Shown here one piece after another: positions 43,348 to 53,800 of a stretch of DNA of 64,000 bases; the first letter of the stretch is position 1, and each line of letters opens with the position of its first letter. Made by a program: the position numbers and the translations under genes. Under the pieces are notes generated by a model. It was given only the letters and a program-made list of their open reading frames with translations, ran no database searches and had not been told where the DNA came from. The stretch spans positions 1-64,000 of the forward strand of contig JAOAIP010000045.1 of the NCBI GenBank assembly GCA_026414605.1, given 5' to 3'. This DNA comes from Bacteroidia bacterium. GTDB taxonomy: Bacteria > Bacteroidota > Bacteroidia > B-17B0 > Aurantibacillaceae.

Positions 43348-45237
43348 TTATGCAGATTTGATGGCTATTTCGTGATAGGGCTTACAATGATGGCCTAAAA
43401 ATAATCTTGCATACATTTTTATACCTGTAATACCTGTTAAGATAAAATGAATGGCAAAATTGAATGCTAATAAAACTTGATGTGTGTGAATGTGTTCAAT
43501 GATAATATCTTCGCCTAAAAATGTAGGTGTAATAGGAAATCCAATAATGCTTAATATAGAAATCAAAAAAACAAATCCAAACCATCTGTGTTCGTAAATG
43601 TGCCCATAGTATTTATTCAAATCAAAATATCTTTCTTCTTTTGATTTTAAATAGATTAAACAAATCAATGCGATTAAAAAGCCAGGAATAATTCCTGATA
43701 AATAAATTAAGAAAGATAATACATCGTATTTTTCATTGTAAGATACGGCTAATGCGATAAATAATTCACTAAACAAAATCAAATACAATACTAAAAAAAC
43801 TTTATATCTTTCTGCAAAGGCACGAATAATGAGTATTACTGCAACAAAAGAAAGTAAAATAGCATAAATGTTTTCTGAAAAATGAAGTGGAAGATGTATT
43901 TTGTTTTGATGAATATAAAAAGAAAGTACAAACAATGGTAGAACAAACAATAAAAATGTTTTGGTATTGATGAATTGAAAAACTCTTCCAATTTTTTTTA
44001 TGGTACCAAATAAATAGGTATTTATGAGTGGGTCTAAATACCATTCATTGTGTGCTAAAACAAATAAAGTATACTTTAAGCGATTAGGTAAGTAATGAAT
44101 AAAGTGTTTTTGTATTTTTTCTATCAATTCTGAAAAATATACTTGTTGTCGCATTAAATAAGCGGCTACTGAAGGGGATACAATTAATTGATAAGTTCTT
44201 AAAAACGCATTGCTTACAAAATGTATAAGTACTAACCAATATAATCCTAAAGAAAGTTCAATGTACATAATACCTATTTGAGCAATAGAACTATAACCAA
44301 TTTGTGGTTTAATAGAAGATTGTAGTTTAGCAGATTTATTAGCAGTAAAATAAGTAATGCTTCCAACCAAAAACATTAGTATTCTTAACTCATAAAATTG
44401 ATTCCAAAGATAATAGGTTTTTAATAATAAAAGTACGCCCATATGAACAGATAATGATCCATAAAATATTGCAGAAGAAGCGGTAGGACCTTCCATAGCA
44501 CGGGGTAGCCAATACGAAAAAGGAAATAAAGCGGACTTGCCTGCAGAAGCCACTAATATACCTAACCCAATGGCTAATGCTGTATAGTAATGATTATCTA
44601 CATAATCATTAATATAAGAAGACGGACGAAAATTATAGAATAATACATTTTCGTGTAAAATATGATGAAGTGCCCACATACTTACTATTAACCCAATATC
44701 TGCAATACGATATACAGAAAATACTTTTACAGAATTTCTAACAGGTAAATATCTATCTCTATAAAATCCTATCAATAAAAATGAAGATATACCAAGATAT
44801 TCCCAACCTATAAATAAAGTAGTGAAATTGCCCGATAATACAGTGATAGTATATGCCATATAAAAAAACATAAGTGTGTTGAAAAATCTTTTGAATCCAT
44901 TCTCTCTGTGCATATAATAACTACTAAAATATAATATCAATAATGTTATAATATTTCCTGTCATTAAAAAGATGAGTGTTGTTGTATTCCACAATAAATC
45001 AATTGAAAAACCGTGCATTAACTGAAATAAAAATATATTATATGAAGGGAATAAATGTCCAATATGTAAGATCAATAATAGGATTAATATCAGTCCAATG
45101 AGTAAAACGACGCTAAAAGAAAACAATGCCAAAGGGCGCTCTTGTTGTTCTTTCTCTGAAAAAAATAATCCAATAATAAAACCAATTATATTTAATCCAA
45201 GTATTAGTGAAAGCAATATCTTTAAAATCTCCATCAT
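43348..45237 (-). CDS. dabB: DabB: proton-channel-like subunit of the DAB inorganic carbon transporter
   Basis: A 629-residue membrane protein with about fifteen helices, homologous to the NuoL/MrpA antiporter-like proteins (HGFSIDLLWNTTTLIFLM, YFFMAYTITVLSGNFTTLFIGWEYLGISSFLLIGFY, LFPFSYWLPRAMEGPTASSAIFYGSLSVHMG). The conserved buried Lys in SAGKSALFPF and the Glu in WEYLG, used in proton transfer in that family, are kept. Alone it could be read as an NADH dehydrogenase subunit 5, but it follows the dabA gene after 6 bases, and there are no other nuo genes. In DAB systems DabB gives the energy coupling and DabA does the chemistry. Confidence 0.9.
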   Translation of the reverse strand: MMEILKILLSLILGLNIIGFIIGLFFSEKEQQERPLALFSFSVVLLIGLILILLLILHIGHLFPSYNIFLFQLMHGFSIDLLWNTTTLIFLMTGNIITLLILYFSSYYMHRENGFKRFFNTLMFFYMAYTITVLSGNFTTLFIGWEYLGISSFLLIGFYRDRYLPVRNSVKVFSVYRIADIGLIVSMWALHHILHENVLFYNFRPSSYINDYVDNHYYTALAIGLGILVASAGKSALFPFSYWLPRAMEGPTASSAIFYGSLSVHMGVLLLLKTYYLWNQFYELRILMFLVGSITYFTANKSAKLQSSIKPQIGYSSIAQIGIMYIELSLGLYWLVLIHFVSNAFLRTYQLIVSPSVAAYLMRQQVYFSELIEKIQKHFIHYLPNRLKYTLFVLAHNEWYLDPLINTYLFGTIKKIGRVFQFINTKTFLLFVLPLFVLSFYIHQNKIHLPLHFSENIYAILLSFVAVILIIRAFAERYKVFLVLYLILFSELFIALAVSYNEKYDVLSFLIYLSGIIPGFLIALICLIYLKSKEERYFDLNKYYGHIYEHRWFGFVFLISILSIIGFPITPTFLGEDIIIEHIHTHQVLLAFNFAIHFILTGITGIKMYARLFLGHHCKPYHEIAIKSA

Positions 45238-45243
45238 AGTTTT

Positions 45244-47790
45244 TTATTTTAAAAAGTAAACATTTAAATTTTGTGAGTTGTTTTCAAAAATCTTTAATAA
45301 ATCTGATAATGTAATACTGTTTATTTCCTTATTATTCATATCACTTATTTTTTCCATAGTTTCAAGTGTAGTATTAAAAACATAAAATTCATTTGTTTCT
45401 GGATGATAGACAACTAAATTTATCCAAGCATTTTTATACCATTCATACACTTCAGGATAGAAGCGAATAGCATTTAAAACCATTTGGGGATAATGTTCAA
45501 CAACCATTAATAATCGCAAAGGATCGTGAATTTCTACCATTTGTGAGGGCAAGCCAATTCTTAAATCTCCTTCTGCACCATTAGCCACACTTAATAATCC
45601 AAAGATATTATGAGGTAATTTTGAACCAGAACCTAATTTTTGATTATCTACTCTTGAATAGTAGTATTCCAAATTGATGCCACCACATACTGCTGTAATT
45701 GACTTTAAGACATAAGGCAAAAGTTCTCCATCTTTATCTGTTGTATAGTCATACGATTGTAAAAATGATCTTCTGTCTAAAAAAATATCTTTTGTGAGTG
45801 CCCTTCTCCCAACTACACATAATGCATTGGTAGCGTGGTTGTATTCAGGTCTTACTTCAAATAATGCATATTGTCTGTTTTTCACTTCGTTGTGAATTTC
45901 TTCTTCTGATTTGTTTTTCATATTCACAATTGTTCCAAATCTTCTTGCTCTTTCTTTTGCATTCAGATGTAGTGCTTTCTCAAAAATCTCTTGATGCTTT
46001 TTCAAATCTTGTTTTTGCTGTTCATTCAAGTCATCAGTATCATAAAAAAGAACTTCATCTGTTGTAGTATTGTGAAGCACTGGAATAAACCTTGTATCAT
46101 TAGGAATATCAATGCCTCTATTTTTCAATTCTTCACGAATTTCTTTTTGATTTAAGAAAGCACACATTACACGAGCATTTACAGAACCTGGTTTCCCTGA
46201 ACATGCCCCACAATCATAAGCCGCATAATAGGGATTATTAGTACTCCCCGCCCCGTGTGCCATAATATAAACAAAAGGAGCAAAGTTTTTAGTTAAACCA
46301 ATACTTTTTAATAATAGTTCAGATCGTTGTATGGCTTCTTCTTTTGTATATCCAACTTTTAATTGACAAGAATCAATAGAATGATGTGGTGAGTATTCAT
46401 ACTCTATACTGGAACTTGGGGATATGTGATTAAAGGCACTTATTGTTAAAGGATTATTATGAGGTTTAAATAAATGTAATGCTAATTTAATGGCTGACCA
46501 ATAACCAATAGTTTGTGCAATCAACCACCCACCTAAATAAGTATGATGCCGTGCTTCTAAATGCACGTCAGTAGTATGTTCTACCAGTTCAGATTTTTCT
46601 TTTAATAAATGTTGTGGTTTTACAGGTGCAGGGGCTATCTTTAATAAATGTTTACTATGTTGTGGCTGATAATATGCATCTATATTAAAAAATCCTGCTG
46701 TAGAAAAGGTTTCACAATTGTTATCTAATAACTCTAAATAGCGTCTAAAAGATTCTTCTCTATCATCAATACAATGTATAGTTTGAAATGATTTTTGAGA
46801 GGCACATAATGTATTATTGATTTTTGATGAATGTTGTTTTATAGCATTCAGTACCTTTTCATAATAACTCCATTCAAATGCTTCTTGCCATAATTGTAAC
46901 AATTCAAAATTTAATTCCTCTTCGTCAGAAAATTTTTCTTCAAATAAATGATCTTCGGGCATTTTAGACACTTTGGTTAATGCTTGCCATTCTTTTAATT
47001 TATAATCCAAATAATCAATTTGAAATAATAATTCCAAAACAATAAATTCTTCTAATGAAATTTTTCTTGGATGCGTTAAATAATCAGGATGATCTTCTAA
47101 AACACTTACCATTCCACTCCATCCAGGATGTTCAAAACACAAATCATACAAATAATCTTCAAACCATTCATCATCACCTACTAATATCTTTAGTAGATAA
47201 GGAATCTGTAATGCTTCTTTATTATTTTCTAATAGCCATTTTCGGGATCTTCCTTTTTTTAGTAAAAAATACGATTGAAATGAATGCAATTCAATATTTC
47301 TTACATTATTTAATAATCCCTCTTCTACTATCGGAAATTCTATTAAAGATATGCCTTGATCTAAATAATTACTAATAAGCCGAAATAATTTTGGTTGTAT
47401 ATATTTACTGATATTCACTTTATACTCATCCTTCCATTTATGCATTATTCTGCCCATTCTTCCCTGAAAACTTACTTCAACATTATCATATAATAATCTA
47501 AATTTATATTCTTCTAATTCTTCTTGCGATTTGTGTTTTAATATCACGTTTTCAATAATTTTCTCCTCTATTATTCCCGACCTGTACAATTGTCTAAATT
47601 CACTTATATTAAGATAGGTCTTATAACCAAAAATTTTAGTAGAACGCTTATTGGCCTCGCTAAATGAATGGTCTTGAAAAAAATGTAATAAATTATGATG
47701 AACAAAATCTTTCAATGGACTTTGAGATGGTAGAAAATGCTTTAAATGATGTAAAACTTTTTTTGTTTCAAATGCGATTGTGTGTTGCAT
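45244..47790 (-). CDS. dabA: DabA: zinc-dependent inorganic-carbon hydrating subunit (DUF2309)
   Basis: An 848-residue peripheral protein that, with DabB, accumulates bicarbonate in the cytoplasm using an ion gradient. The zinc ligands of a beta-carbonic-anhydrase-like site are visible: Cys340 and Asp342 in IHCIDDREESF, His512 in AHGAGSTNNP and Cys527 in DCGACSGKPG. The separations (2 and 15 residues) match those of the studied DabA (Cys351, Asp353, His524, Cys539). It is first in a two-gene operon with dabB. A -7-like box (48042-48035) lies about 245 bases upstream. The organism shows no carbon-fixation genes in this window, so the job is probably to feed carboxylases. Confidence 0.92.
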   Translation of the reverse strand: MQHTIAFETKKVLHHLKHFLPSQSPLKDFVHHNLLHFFQDHSFSEANKRSTKIFGYKTYLNISEFRQLYRSGIIEEKIIENVILKHKSQEELEEYKFRLLYDNVEVSFQGRMGRIMHKWKDEYKVNISKYIQPKLFRLISNYLDQGISLIEFPIVEEGLLNNVRNIELHSFQSYFLLKKGRSRKWLLENNKEALQIPYLLKILVGDDEWFEDYLYDLCFEHPGWSGMVSVLEDHPDYLTHPRKISLEEFIVLELLFQIDYLDYKLKEWQALTKVSKMPEDHLFEEKFSDEEELNFELLQLWQEAFEWSYYEKVLNAIKQHSSKINNTLCASQKSFQTIHCIDDREESFRRYLELLDNNCETFSTAGFFNIDAYYQPQHSKHLLKIAPAPVKPQHLLKEKSELVEHTTDVHLEARHHTYLGGWLIAQTIGYWSAIKLALHLFKPHNNPLTISAFNHISPSSSIEYEYSPHHSIDSCQLKVGYTKEEAIQRSELLLKSIGLTKNFAPFVYIMAHGAGSTNNPYYAAYDCGACSGKPGSVNARVMCAFLNQKEIREELKNRGIDIPNDTRFIPVLHNTTTDEVLFYDTDDLNEQQKQDLKKHQEIFEKALHLNAKERARRFGTIVNMKNKSEEEIHNEVKNRQYALFEVRPEYNHATNALCVVGRRALTKDIFLDRRSFLQSYDYTTDKDGELLPYVLKSITAVCGGINLEYYYSRVDNQKLGSGSKLPHNIFGLLSVANGAEGDLRIGLPSQMVEIHDPLRLLMVVEHYPQMVLNAIRFYPEVYEWYKNAWINLVVYHPETNEFYVFNTTLETMEKISDMNNKEINSITLSDLLKIFENNSQNLNVYFLK

Positions 47791-48242
47791 AAATTTTCTT
47801 TTTAATGAACTAAATCAAAATAGAACAGAATAGGGTTGAGAATGATTTTATTTTACAATAGATATATGCTACTTATTTTTATTTCAGTAGCAAAATGTAT
47901 TATGATAATGGATGTGATATTTATAGATAAAACTATAATAATGTAGAAACAATAGAATAACTAAAAGTTATTTTGGGATTACTCTAAATAAAAACCCTTT
48001 TAGTTGTATTAAACAGTATTTCATAAATGTGCAGCAAATATACTTAGTTTTTAATTATATTGATAAATATCATCATTCTCACACTTTAATTTTATATGGT
48101 AAAGTATTTAAAAAATTTTTCCCTTGTTTATCTAATAATTTTGTATATTTGTCTAAAAATCTTCTTAAATAAAACAAAAACTTAAAAAAGATTGGAATAA
48201 AATTCTTTATATTTATAGTCCAAAATTAAAAATTTTAATAAA
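47791..48242. other. Divergent dabA/recQ intergenic region
   Basis: A 452-base AT-rich gap without a gene. It holds the recQ promoter (48124-48151), a -7-like TATATTTG on the minus strand (48042-48035) that may serve dabA, and an inverted repeat of 9 bp (47959-47967 AACTAAAAG with 47997-48005) around a 29-base loop between that box and the dabA start. The inverted repeat could be part of a regulated leader of dabAB; nothing else is seen. Confidence 0.4.
48124..48151 (+). promoter_or_regulatory. Promoter of recQ
   Basis: TTG (48124-48126), 17 bases, then TATATTTG (48144-48151), matching the Bacteroidota consensus in full. It gives a 5' leader of about 85 bases before the recQ ATG. Confidence 0.6.
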
Positions 48243-50576
48243 ATGAGTAGTACAGTTGAATTGCCTAAAGCAAAGAAAATGACAAAATCAAAAGATGAAA
48301 AGGCAACAAAAGAAAAGAAAACTAAAGCAAATGAAATTACAAAATTAAATACTGCCAAGAACGATTCTAATCGTAGACCTTACTCGGACGAAGAAATTTA
48401 TGGTACATTAAAAAGTTTCTTTGGATTTAATGCTTTCAAAGGAAATCAAGAAGCCATCATCAAAAGTGTTTTGAATGGTGAAAATGTTTTTGTAATAATG
48501 CCTACAGGTGGGGGAAAATCTTTGTGCTATCAGTTACCCGCGATATTAATGGAAGGTACGGCTATTATTGTATCTCCTCTTATTGCTTTAATGAAAAACC
48601 AAGTAGACCTTGTTCGTGGGTTTAGTACCAATACGGATATTGCACACTTTTTAAACTCTACATTAAATAAAACAGAAACTAAAAAGGTAAAACAAGACGT
48701 TTTAAGTGGTAAATGTAAAATGCTTTATGTCGCACCAGAAACTTTAAATAAAGAAGATAACATTGCCTTCTTCAAAGAATTTAAAGTATCCTTTTTTGCT
48801 ATAGATGAAGCCCACTGTATTTCTGAATGGGGACATGACTTTAGACCTGAATATAGAAAGATTCGCCCTATCGTAGATAAATTAGGCAGTCCTCCAATTA
48901 TTGCACTTACTGCTACGGCTACGCCCAAAGTACAACAAGACATCCAAAAGAACTTAGGAATGATGGATGCTACTGTTTATAAATCTTCCTTTAATAGACC
49001 TAACTTGTATTACGAAATAAGACCCAAAATTGGTGCTACCAAACAAATTATTTCCTTTATAAAAAAGAATTCAGGAAAATCAGGTATCATTTATTGTTTA
49101 AGCCGTAAGAAAACAGAAGAATTAGCAGAACACCTTCAAATAAACGGCATTCGTGCTGCCGCTTACCACGCAGGAATGGAAGCCAAAGATAGAAGTAAAG
49201 TCCAAGATAAATTCTTGAACGAAGAAATAGATGTAATTGTAGCTACCATTGCGTTTGGAATGGGAATTGACAAACCCGATATTCGCTTTGTGATCCACTA
49301 CGATATTCCCAAGTCCTTAGAAGGATACTATCAAGAAACGGGTCGTGCAGGCCGTGATGGCGGTGAAGGACATTGTTTGGCATTCTATAGTTATTACGAT
49401 ATTCAAAAGTTAGAAAAATTCATGCGTGACAAACCTATTAGCGAACAAGAAATTGCTAAACAAATGTTGCAAGAAACGGCTGCCTTTGCTGAAACATCTT
49501 CTTGTCGTAGAAGATATCTTCTACATTATTTTGGTGAAGAATTTGACGAAGAGAATTGCAATAAAATGTGCGATAACTGTCGCCATCCAAAAGAAAAATT
49601 CAATGCCCAAGACGATCTTGAACTCGTACTTGAAACTATCATTGAAACCAAAGAAAAACATAAAGCCAAAGACATTGTCAATATCCTTATTGCCAATATG
49701 ACTACTACCGCAAGATCCTATAAACATAATCAACTTGAAATGTGGGGCAAGGGTTTAGAAGATGATAAAGATGAAAAACATTGGAATGCTATTATTCGCC
49801 AAGCCATCGTCAATGGTTTTATTCAAAAAGAAATAGAAACTTATGGAGTATTGAAATTAAGTGAACAAGGTAGAAAATTCTTAGAAGAACCATATCCAGT
49901 AATGTTTACAAAAGATCAGGATTTCAGCGATGCAGAAAAAGATGATGACGATTTGATTATGGCTCCCAAATCAGGAAGTACTGCATTGGATGAGACCTTG
50001 TTCCAATTATTAAAAGACGAAGTGAGAAAAATTGCAAAGCAAAATAATTTGCCACCTTATGTTGTTTTCCAAGAAAGTTCACTTTCAGAAATGGCGACTC
50101 AATATCCTATTACAATTGAAGAATTATCCCGAATTACCGGCGTTGGTCAAGGAAAAGCAATGAAATTTGGCAAACCCATTATTGCATTGATTAAAAAATA
50201 TGTTGAAGAAAATGAAATAGAAAGACCTACAGATATAGTTATTAAAACATCTGCTAATAAATCTCAATTGAAAGTTTCCATTATACAAAGTATTGATAGA
50301 AAAATAGATTTAGAAGAAATTTGCAAGTTGAAAAAAATTGATTTTAATGAATTACTTGATGAATTAGAATCTATCGTTTATTCAGGAACCAAAATTAATA
50401 TTGATTATTATATTTATGATGTAATGGACGAAGATAAGTTAGAAGATCTTTTATTGTATTTCAAAGAAGCAGAAACAGATAGTTTAGAAGAAGCCATCAA
50501 AGAATTCGGCAAAGATGCTACTGAAGAAGAAATCCGTTTAGCCCGTATTAAATTTATATCTGACTTTGGCAATTAG
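48243..50576 (+). CDS. recQ: ATP-dependent DNA helicase RecQ
   Basis: A 777-residue 3'-5' helicase for recombination and repair. A Lys-rich N-terminal extension of about 50 residues precedes the helicase core: Walker A PTGGGKSLCYQLPA, DEAH in FAIDEAHCISEWGHDFRPEY, TATATP, and the C-terminal motor half ending QETGRAGRDG. The zinc module follows (SSCRRRYLLHYFGE, NCNKMCDNCRHP; four Cys), then an RQC winged-helix part and an HRDC domain (about 590-670; SSLSEMATQYPITIEELSRI). About 100 further residues at the C-terminus are less conserved. A strong terminator follows. Confidence 0.96.
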   Translation: MSSTVELPKAKKMTKSKDEKATKEKKTKANEITKLNTAKNDSNRRPYSDEEIYGTLKSFFGFNAFKGNQEAIIKSVLNGENVFVIMPTGGGKSLCYQLPAILMEGTAIIVSPLIALMKNQVDLVRGFSTNTDIAHFLNSTLNKTETKKVKQDVLSGKCKMLYVAPETLNKEDNIAFFKEFKVSFFAIDEAHCISEWGHDFRPEYRKIRPIVDKLGSPPIIALTATATPKVQQDIQKNLGMMDATVYKSSFNRPNLYYEIRPKIGATKQIISFIKKNSGKSGIIYCLSRKKTEELAEHLQINGIRAAAYHAGMEAKDRSKVQDKFLNEEIDVIVATIAFGMGIDKPDIRFVIHYDIPKSLEGYYQETGRAGRDGGEGHCLAFYSYYDIQKLEKFMRDKPISEQEIAKQMLQETAAFAETSSCRRRYLLHYFGEEFDEENCNKMCDNCRHPKEKFNAQDDLELVLETIIETKEKHKAKDIVNILIANMTTTARSYKHNQLEMWGKGLEDDKDEKHWNAIIRQAIVNGFIQKEIETYGVLKLSEQGRKFLEEPYPVMFTKDQDFSDAEKDDDDLIMAPKSGSTALDETLFQLLKDEVRKIAKQNNLPPYVVFQESSLSEMATQYPITIEELSRITGVGQGKAMKFGKPIIALIKKYVEENEIERPTDIVIKTSANKSQLKVSIIQSIDRKIDLEEICKLKKIDFNELLDELESIVYSGTKINIDYYIYDVMDEDKLEDLLLYFKEAETDSLEEAIKEFGKDATEEEIRLARIKFISDFGN

Positions 50577-50603
50577 TTTTTTTCAAATAGTTTTATTTTT
50601 AAT

Positions 50604-50631
50604 AGCCCTACCTAAAAAGTAGGGCTTTTTT
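50604..50631 (+). terminator. Rho-independent terminator of recQ
   Basis: AGCCCTAC (50604-50611) pairs perfectly with GTAGGGCT (50619-50626) around a 7-base loop, followed by a run of T. It lies about 27 bases after the recQ stop. The stem has the same AGCCCT/AGGGCT core as the hairpins at 36977-37008 and 60501-60539. Confidence 0.85.
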
Positions 50632-50672
50632 ATTTAAGATGTGTTGGATAAATTTTAAAATTTAGACGAAAG

Positions 50673-50711
50673 GGTAAAATGAGTTCGTGAATAGCCATTT
50701 TTATTGAGTGA
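50673..50711. repeat. Diverged intergenic repeat, copy 2 (partner at 12402-12440)
   Basis: Matches 12402-12440 at 32 of 39 positions without gaps (GGTAAAA, TTCGTGAAT and TTGAGTGA kept). It lies between the recQ terminator and the giant SprB gene. The rest of the 312-base gap (50577-50888) holds only the recQ terminator and AT-rich text; I see no gene and no clear promoter match there. Confidence 0.5.
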
Positions 50712-50888
50712 AAAATTTGGATGATTACCCTAATTCTATTTAAATTCGTAACATCAAATTTTAATTTGAACGACAATCAAAATTGTGCATAATTTTAAAA
50801 ATATTGTTCATAAAATTTTTTAGGATAAAATAATAATCAACTAAACCAACGGCATACAAATTTCGTATAAATATAAAAATAGATAAAT

Positions 50889-53800
50889 ATGAAAAAACTT
50901 TTATTAATTATAGTTCTGTTAAGTTCTCTGGTACTAAAATCTCAAAGAGATTACATTCAGAGAATTGCTAATTACAAATTCTCACAAGATTCTTTATTAG
51001 GATTTGATGAGCAAGCAGCAAGTCAAGAAGCATTGAGAACCAATTGTTTTGGAGATGAATACAAAGTTTTTATGTATTATGCTAAAAGAGATTTTATTAA
51101 ACAAAAATACAATTTGCATAACGAAGAAAACAATGATGTATTTGAAATTTCTATGACTTGGAAAGGTTATGGAAATGGCGAGAATCCTGTTCCTACTGGA
51201 ACGCCTTGTGTAAATGAAGATTTTGAAACAGGAACATTAACAGGTTGGACAAATACTACTGGTAACAATAGCAATTCTTGTACTATGGCAGGTTGCTGTG
51301 GAGGAGGGGCAGGTTTGGTATGGATAATGACTACGCCATTTTCAGATCCTATTGTAGGAACGATTCCTGCCTCTCCCTTTGGTGGAACAAAAGTGGCTAA
51401 AATCAATGATAATGCGACGGGTGCGAGAGTAGCACGACTCACTCAAATAGTACCTGTAACTTCTTCAAATGCCCTGTTTCAATTTGCTTACATTGCTGTT
51501 TTACAAAATCCAGGACATACTTGCTGTCAACAACCCTATATCAAAATAGACATTTCAACATGTAGTTCTTGTAATGCTTCTAATTGTAGTAATACTCCAT
51601 TGACTTGTCCAAAAGTAGATATTTCTCCTCCTACTTCAGGTTGTCCTGCTTTACCAGGTGGATGGACGCAATCAGGCGGTGTTGCTTATACACCTACATG
51701 GCAAATTGGTTCTGTAGATTTAACGCAATATATTGGACAATGTGTCATGATTAGAATTACAGTCGGAGATTGTGCTGCAGGTGGTCATTATGGTTATTGT
51801 TATTTTGATGCTCGTTGCATGCCTATGACATTAAATGTCAATGGTATTGACTTTCCTGCTGGTTCATCTAATGTGTACGTAAATTCATGCGGTATCTCTA
51901 CCGCTACATTAACTGCTCCCTCTGGCTTAGCACCTTATACTTGGAATGGACCTCCAGGTAGTGGCATTGTTAATAATAACAATCAAACGATTACTACTTC
52001 TGTAAGTGGAAATTATACATTAGTGATGAATCCGCCTGGTGTGTGTACTCCTATTACAAAAACCGTGCAGATAAATATCTCACCGAATCCTACTGCAGGT
52101 TTTTCTTTTACAAATAATTGTAATACATTTACTTTAGCAAATACTGGTACAGGATCGCCTGCAGTTCAAACATATTCATTTATTGGGTCATCAGCCCCAT
52201 CCAGTTTTACTACAACGGCTAATACTTCTACGGTAATTTTCCCCAACCCTGGAACGTATACTATTATGCAAACTGTAACTAACTCTGCTTCGTGTACAGC
52301 CACCTATTCTACAATTGTCAATGTGCCTACTCCGCCTAATCCCGCATTTACAATCAATAATCCTATTCAATGTTTAAGTAATAATGCGTTTGTTTTTACA
52401 GCAGCATATACGAATGGAAGTCATCAATACTCTTTTTCTCCCACCAGTGGTGCTCCCCCTTCTTCTAATGTTCAAAATTATGGTCCTGTCTCATTTTCCG
52501 CACCTGGTACATATACAGTTACACACACAGTTGTTGATTTTGGTTGTGTGATGAGTACACAAAGTGTTGTAACTATAAATCCAATGCCTGTTGTTTCTAC
52601 ATCTTATACCAATGCCACCTGTGGTAATAATAATGGGATAATTGTAATCAATAATTTATCTCCGCCTGGGCAATTTGTTTCTTCCTATCAATATGATGGT
52701 TCCAACATTCCTACTTCTACCATCATTAACGTTCCCGCAGGTACCCATACCGTGGGAATTATTAATAACTTTGGATGTAGTACGCAAACTATTATAAATA
52801 TATCTAATACGCCTCCTATCACAAATGTGAGTTATACTACTTATCCTGCTACGTGTGGAAATAATAATGGCGTTATTAATGTTACTAATGTGATAGGCGG
52901 TACGTCGGGCTATCAATATTCTTTAAATGGTGTTACTTATACTGCTTCCCCTTCATTTAGTGGTTTAGCCCCAGGAAATTACTCTCTATATATCCAAGAT
53001 ATAATAGGATGTACTTATTCTACAAATGTCTCTATTATTTCAGCCCCAGGACCATCGGGCATTAATTTTCAAACAGCACCAAGTGCGTGTGTAGGAAGTA
53101 CAGGGTCTTTTACCATTAATGCAGTTATTGGAGGAACTTCTCCATATTCTTATGTGGTAGATGGCATAGGTACTAATGTAGTTACTTTCCCATTAGGAGC
53201 GGGTATTCACACTGCTTCTATAATAGATGCTAATAGTTGCGTTTATACTACAACTTTTGCTATAAACACAATTCCAGGACCATCTGCTGCCACGGTTAAT
53301 GTCGTTAATGCCTCTTGTGGAAATAATAATGGGGGTGCCACTGTTGTAAATGTAATGGGTGGGGCAAGTCCTTATCAGTATTCTTTTAATGGAAGTGCAT
53401 TTAGTACTAATAACTCTGTTTCTGGATTGGGTGCGGGAATGCATAATGTAGTAATTAAAGATATTAATTCATGTACATTGGCAGTCGTATTTAATGTTTC
53501 AAACATTGGTGGACCTACTGCATTGAATTTTACAGTAAATAATGTTTCTTGTAATGGAGGAAATAATGGTGTTATAAATGTAAGCACAACAGGTGGAACG
53601 GCGCCATATAATTATACCTTGTCCCCAAATAATGTAACAAATGGTTTGGGAATATTTAATAACTTAAATGCAGGGACTTATACTATTTCTGTAAAAGATG
53701 CTAATAATTGTGCATATACATCTACTGTAAGCATTTCTCAACCTGCACCATTATCTCTTTCTTTTAATGTAACAAATGTTTCTTGCTACTCAGGTAATAA

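Noticed and set aside
43348-45237. NADH-quinone oxidoreductase subunit L (nuoL)
   Set aside because: No other complex I genes are present, and the gene lies 6 bases from a complete dabA, so DabB is the better call.
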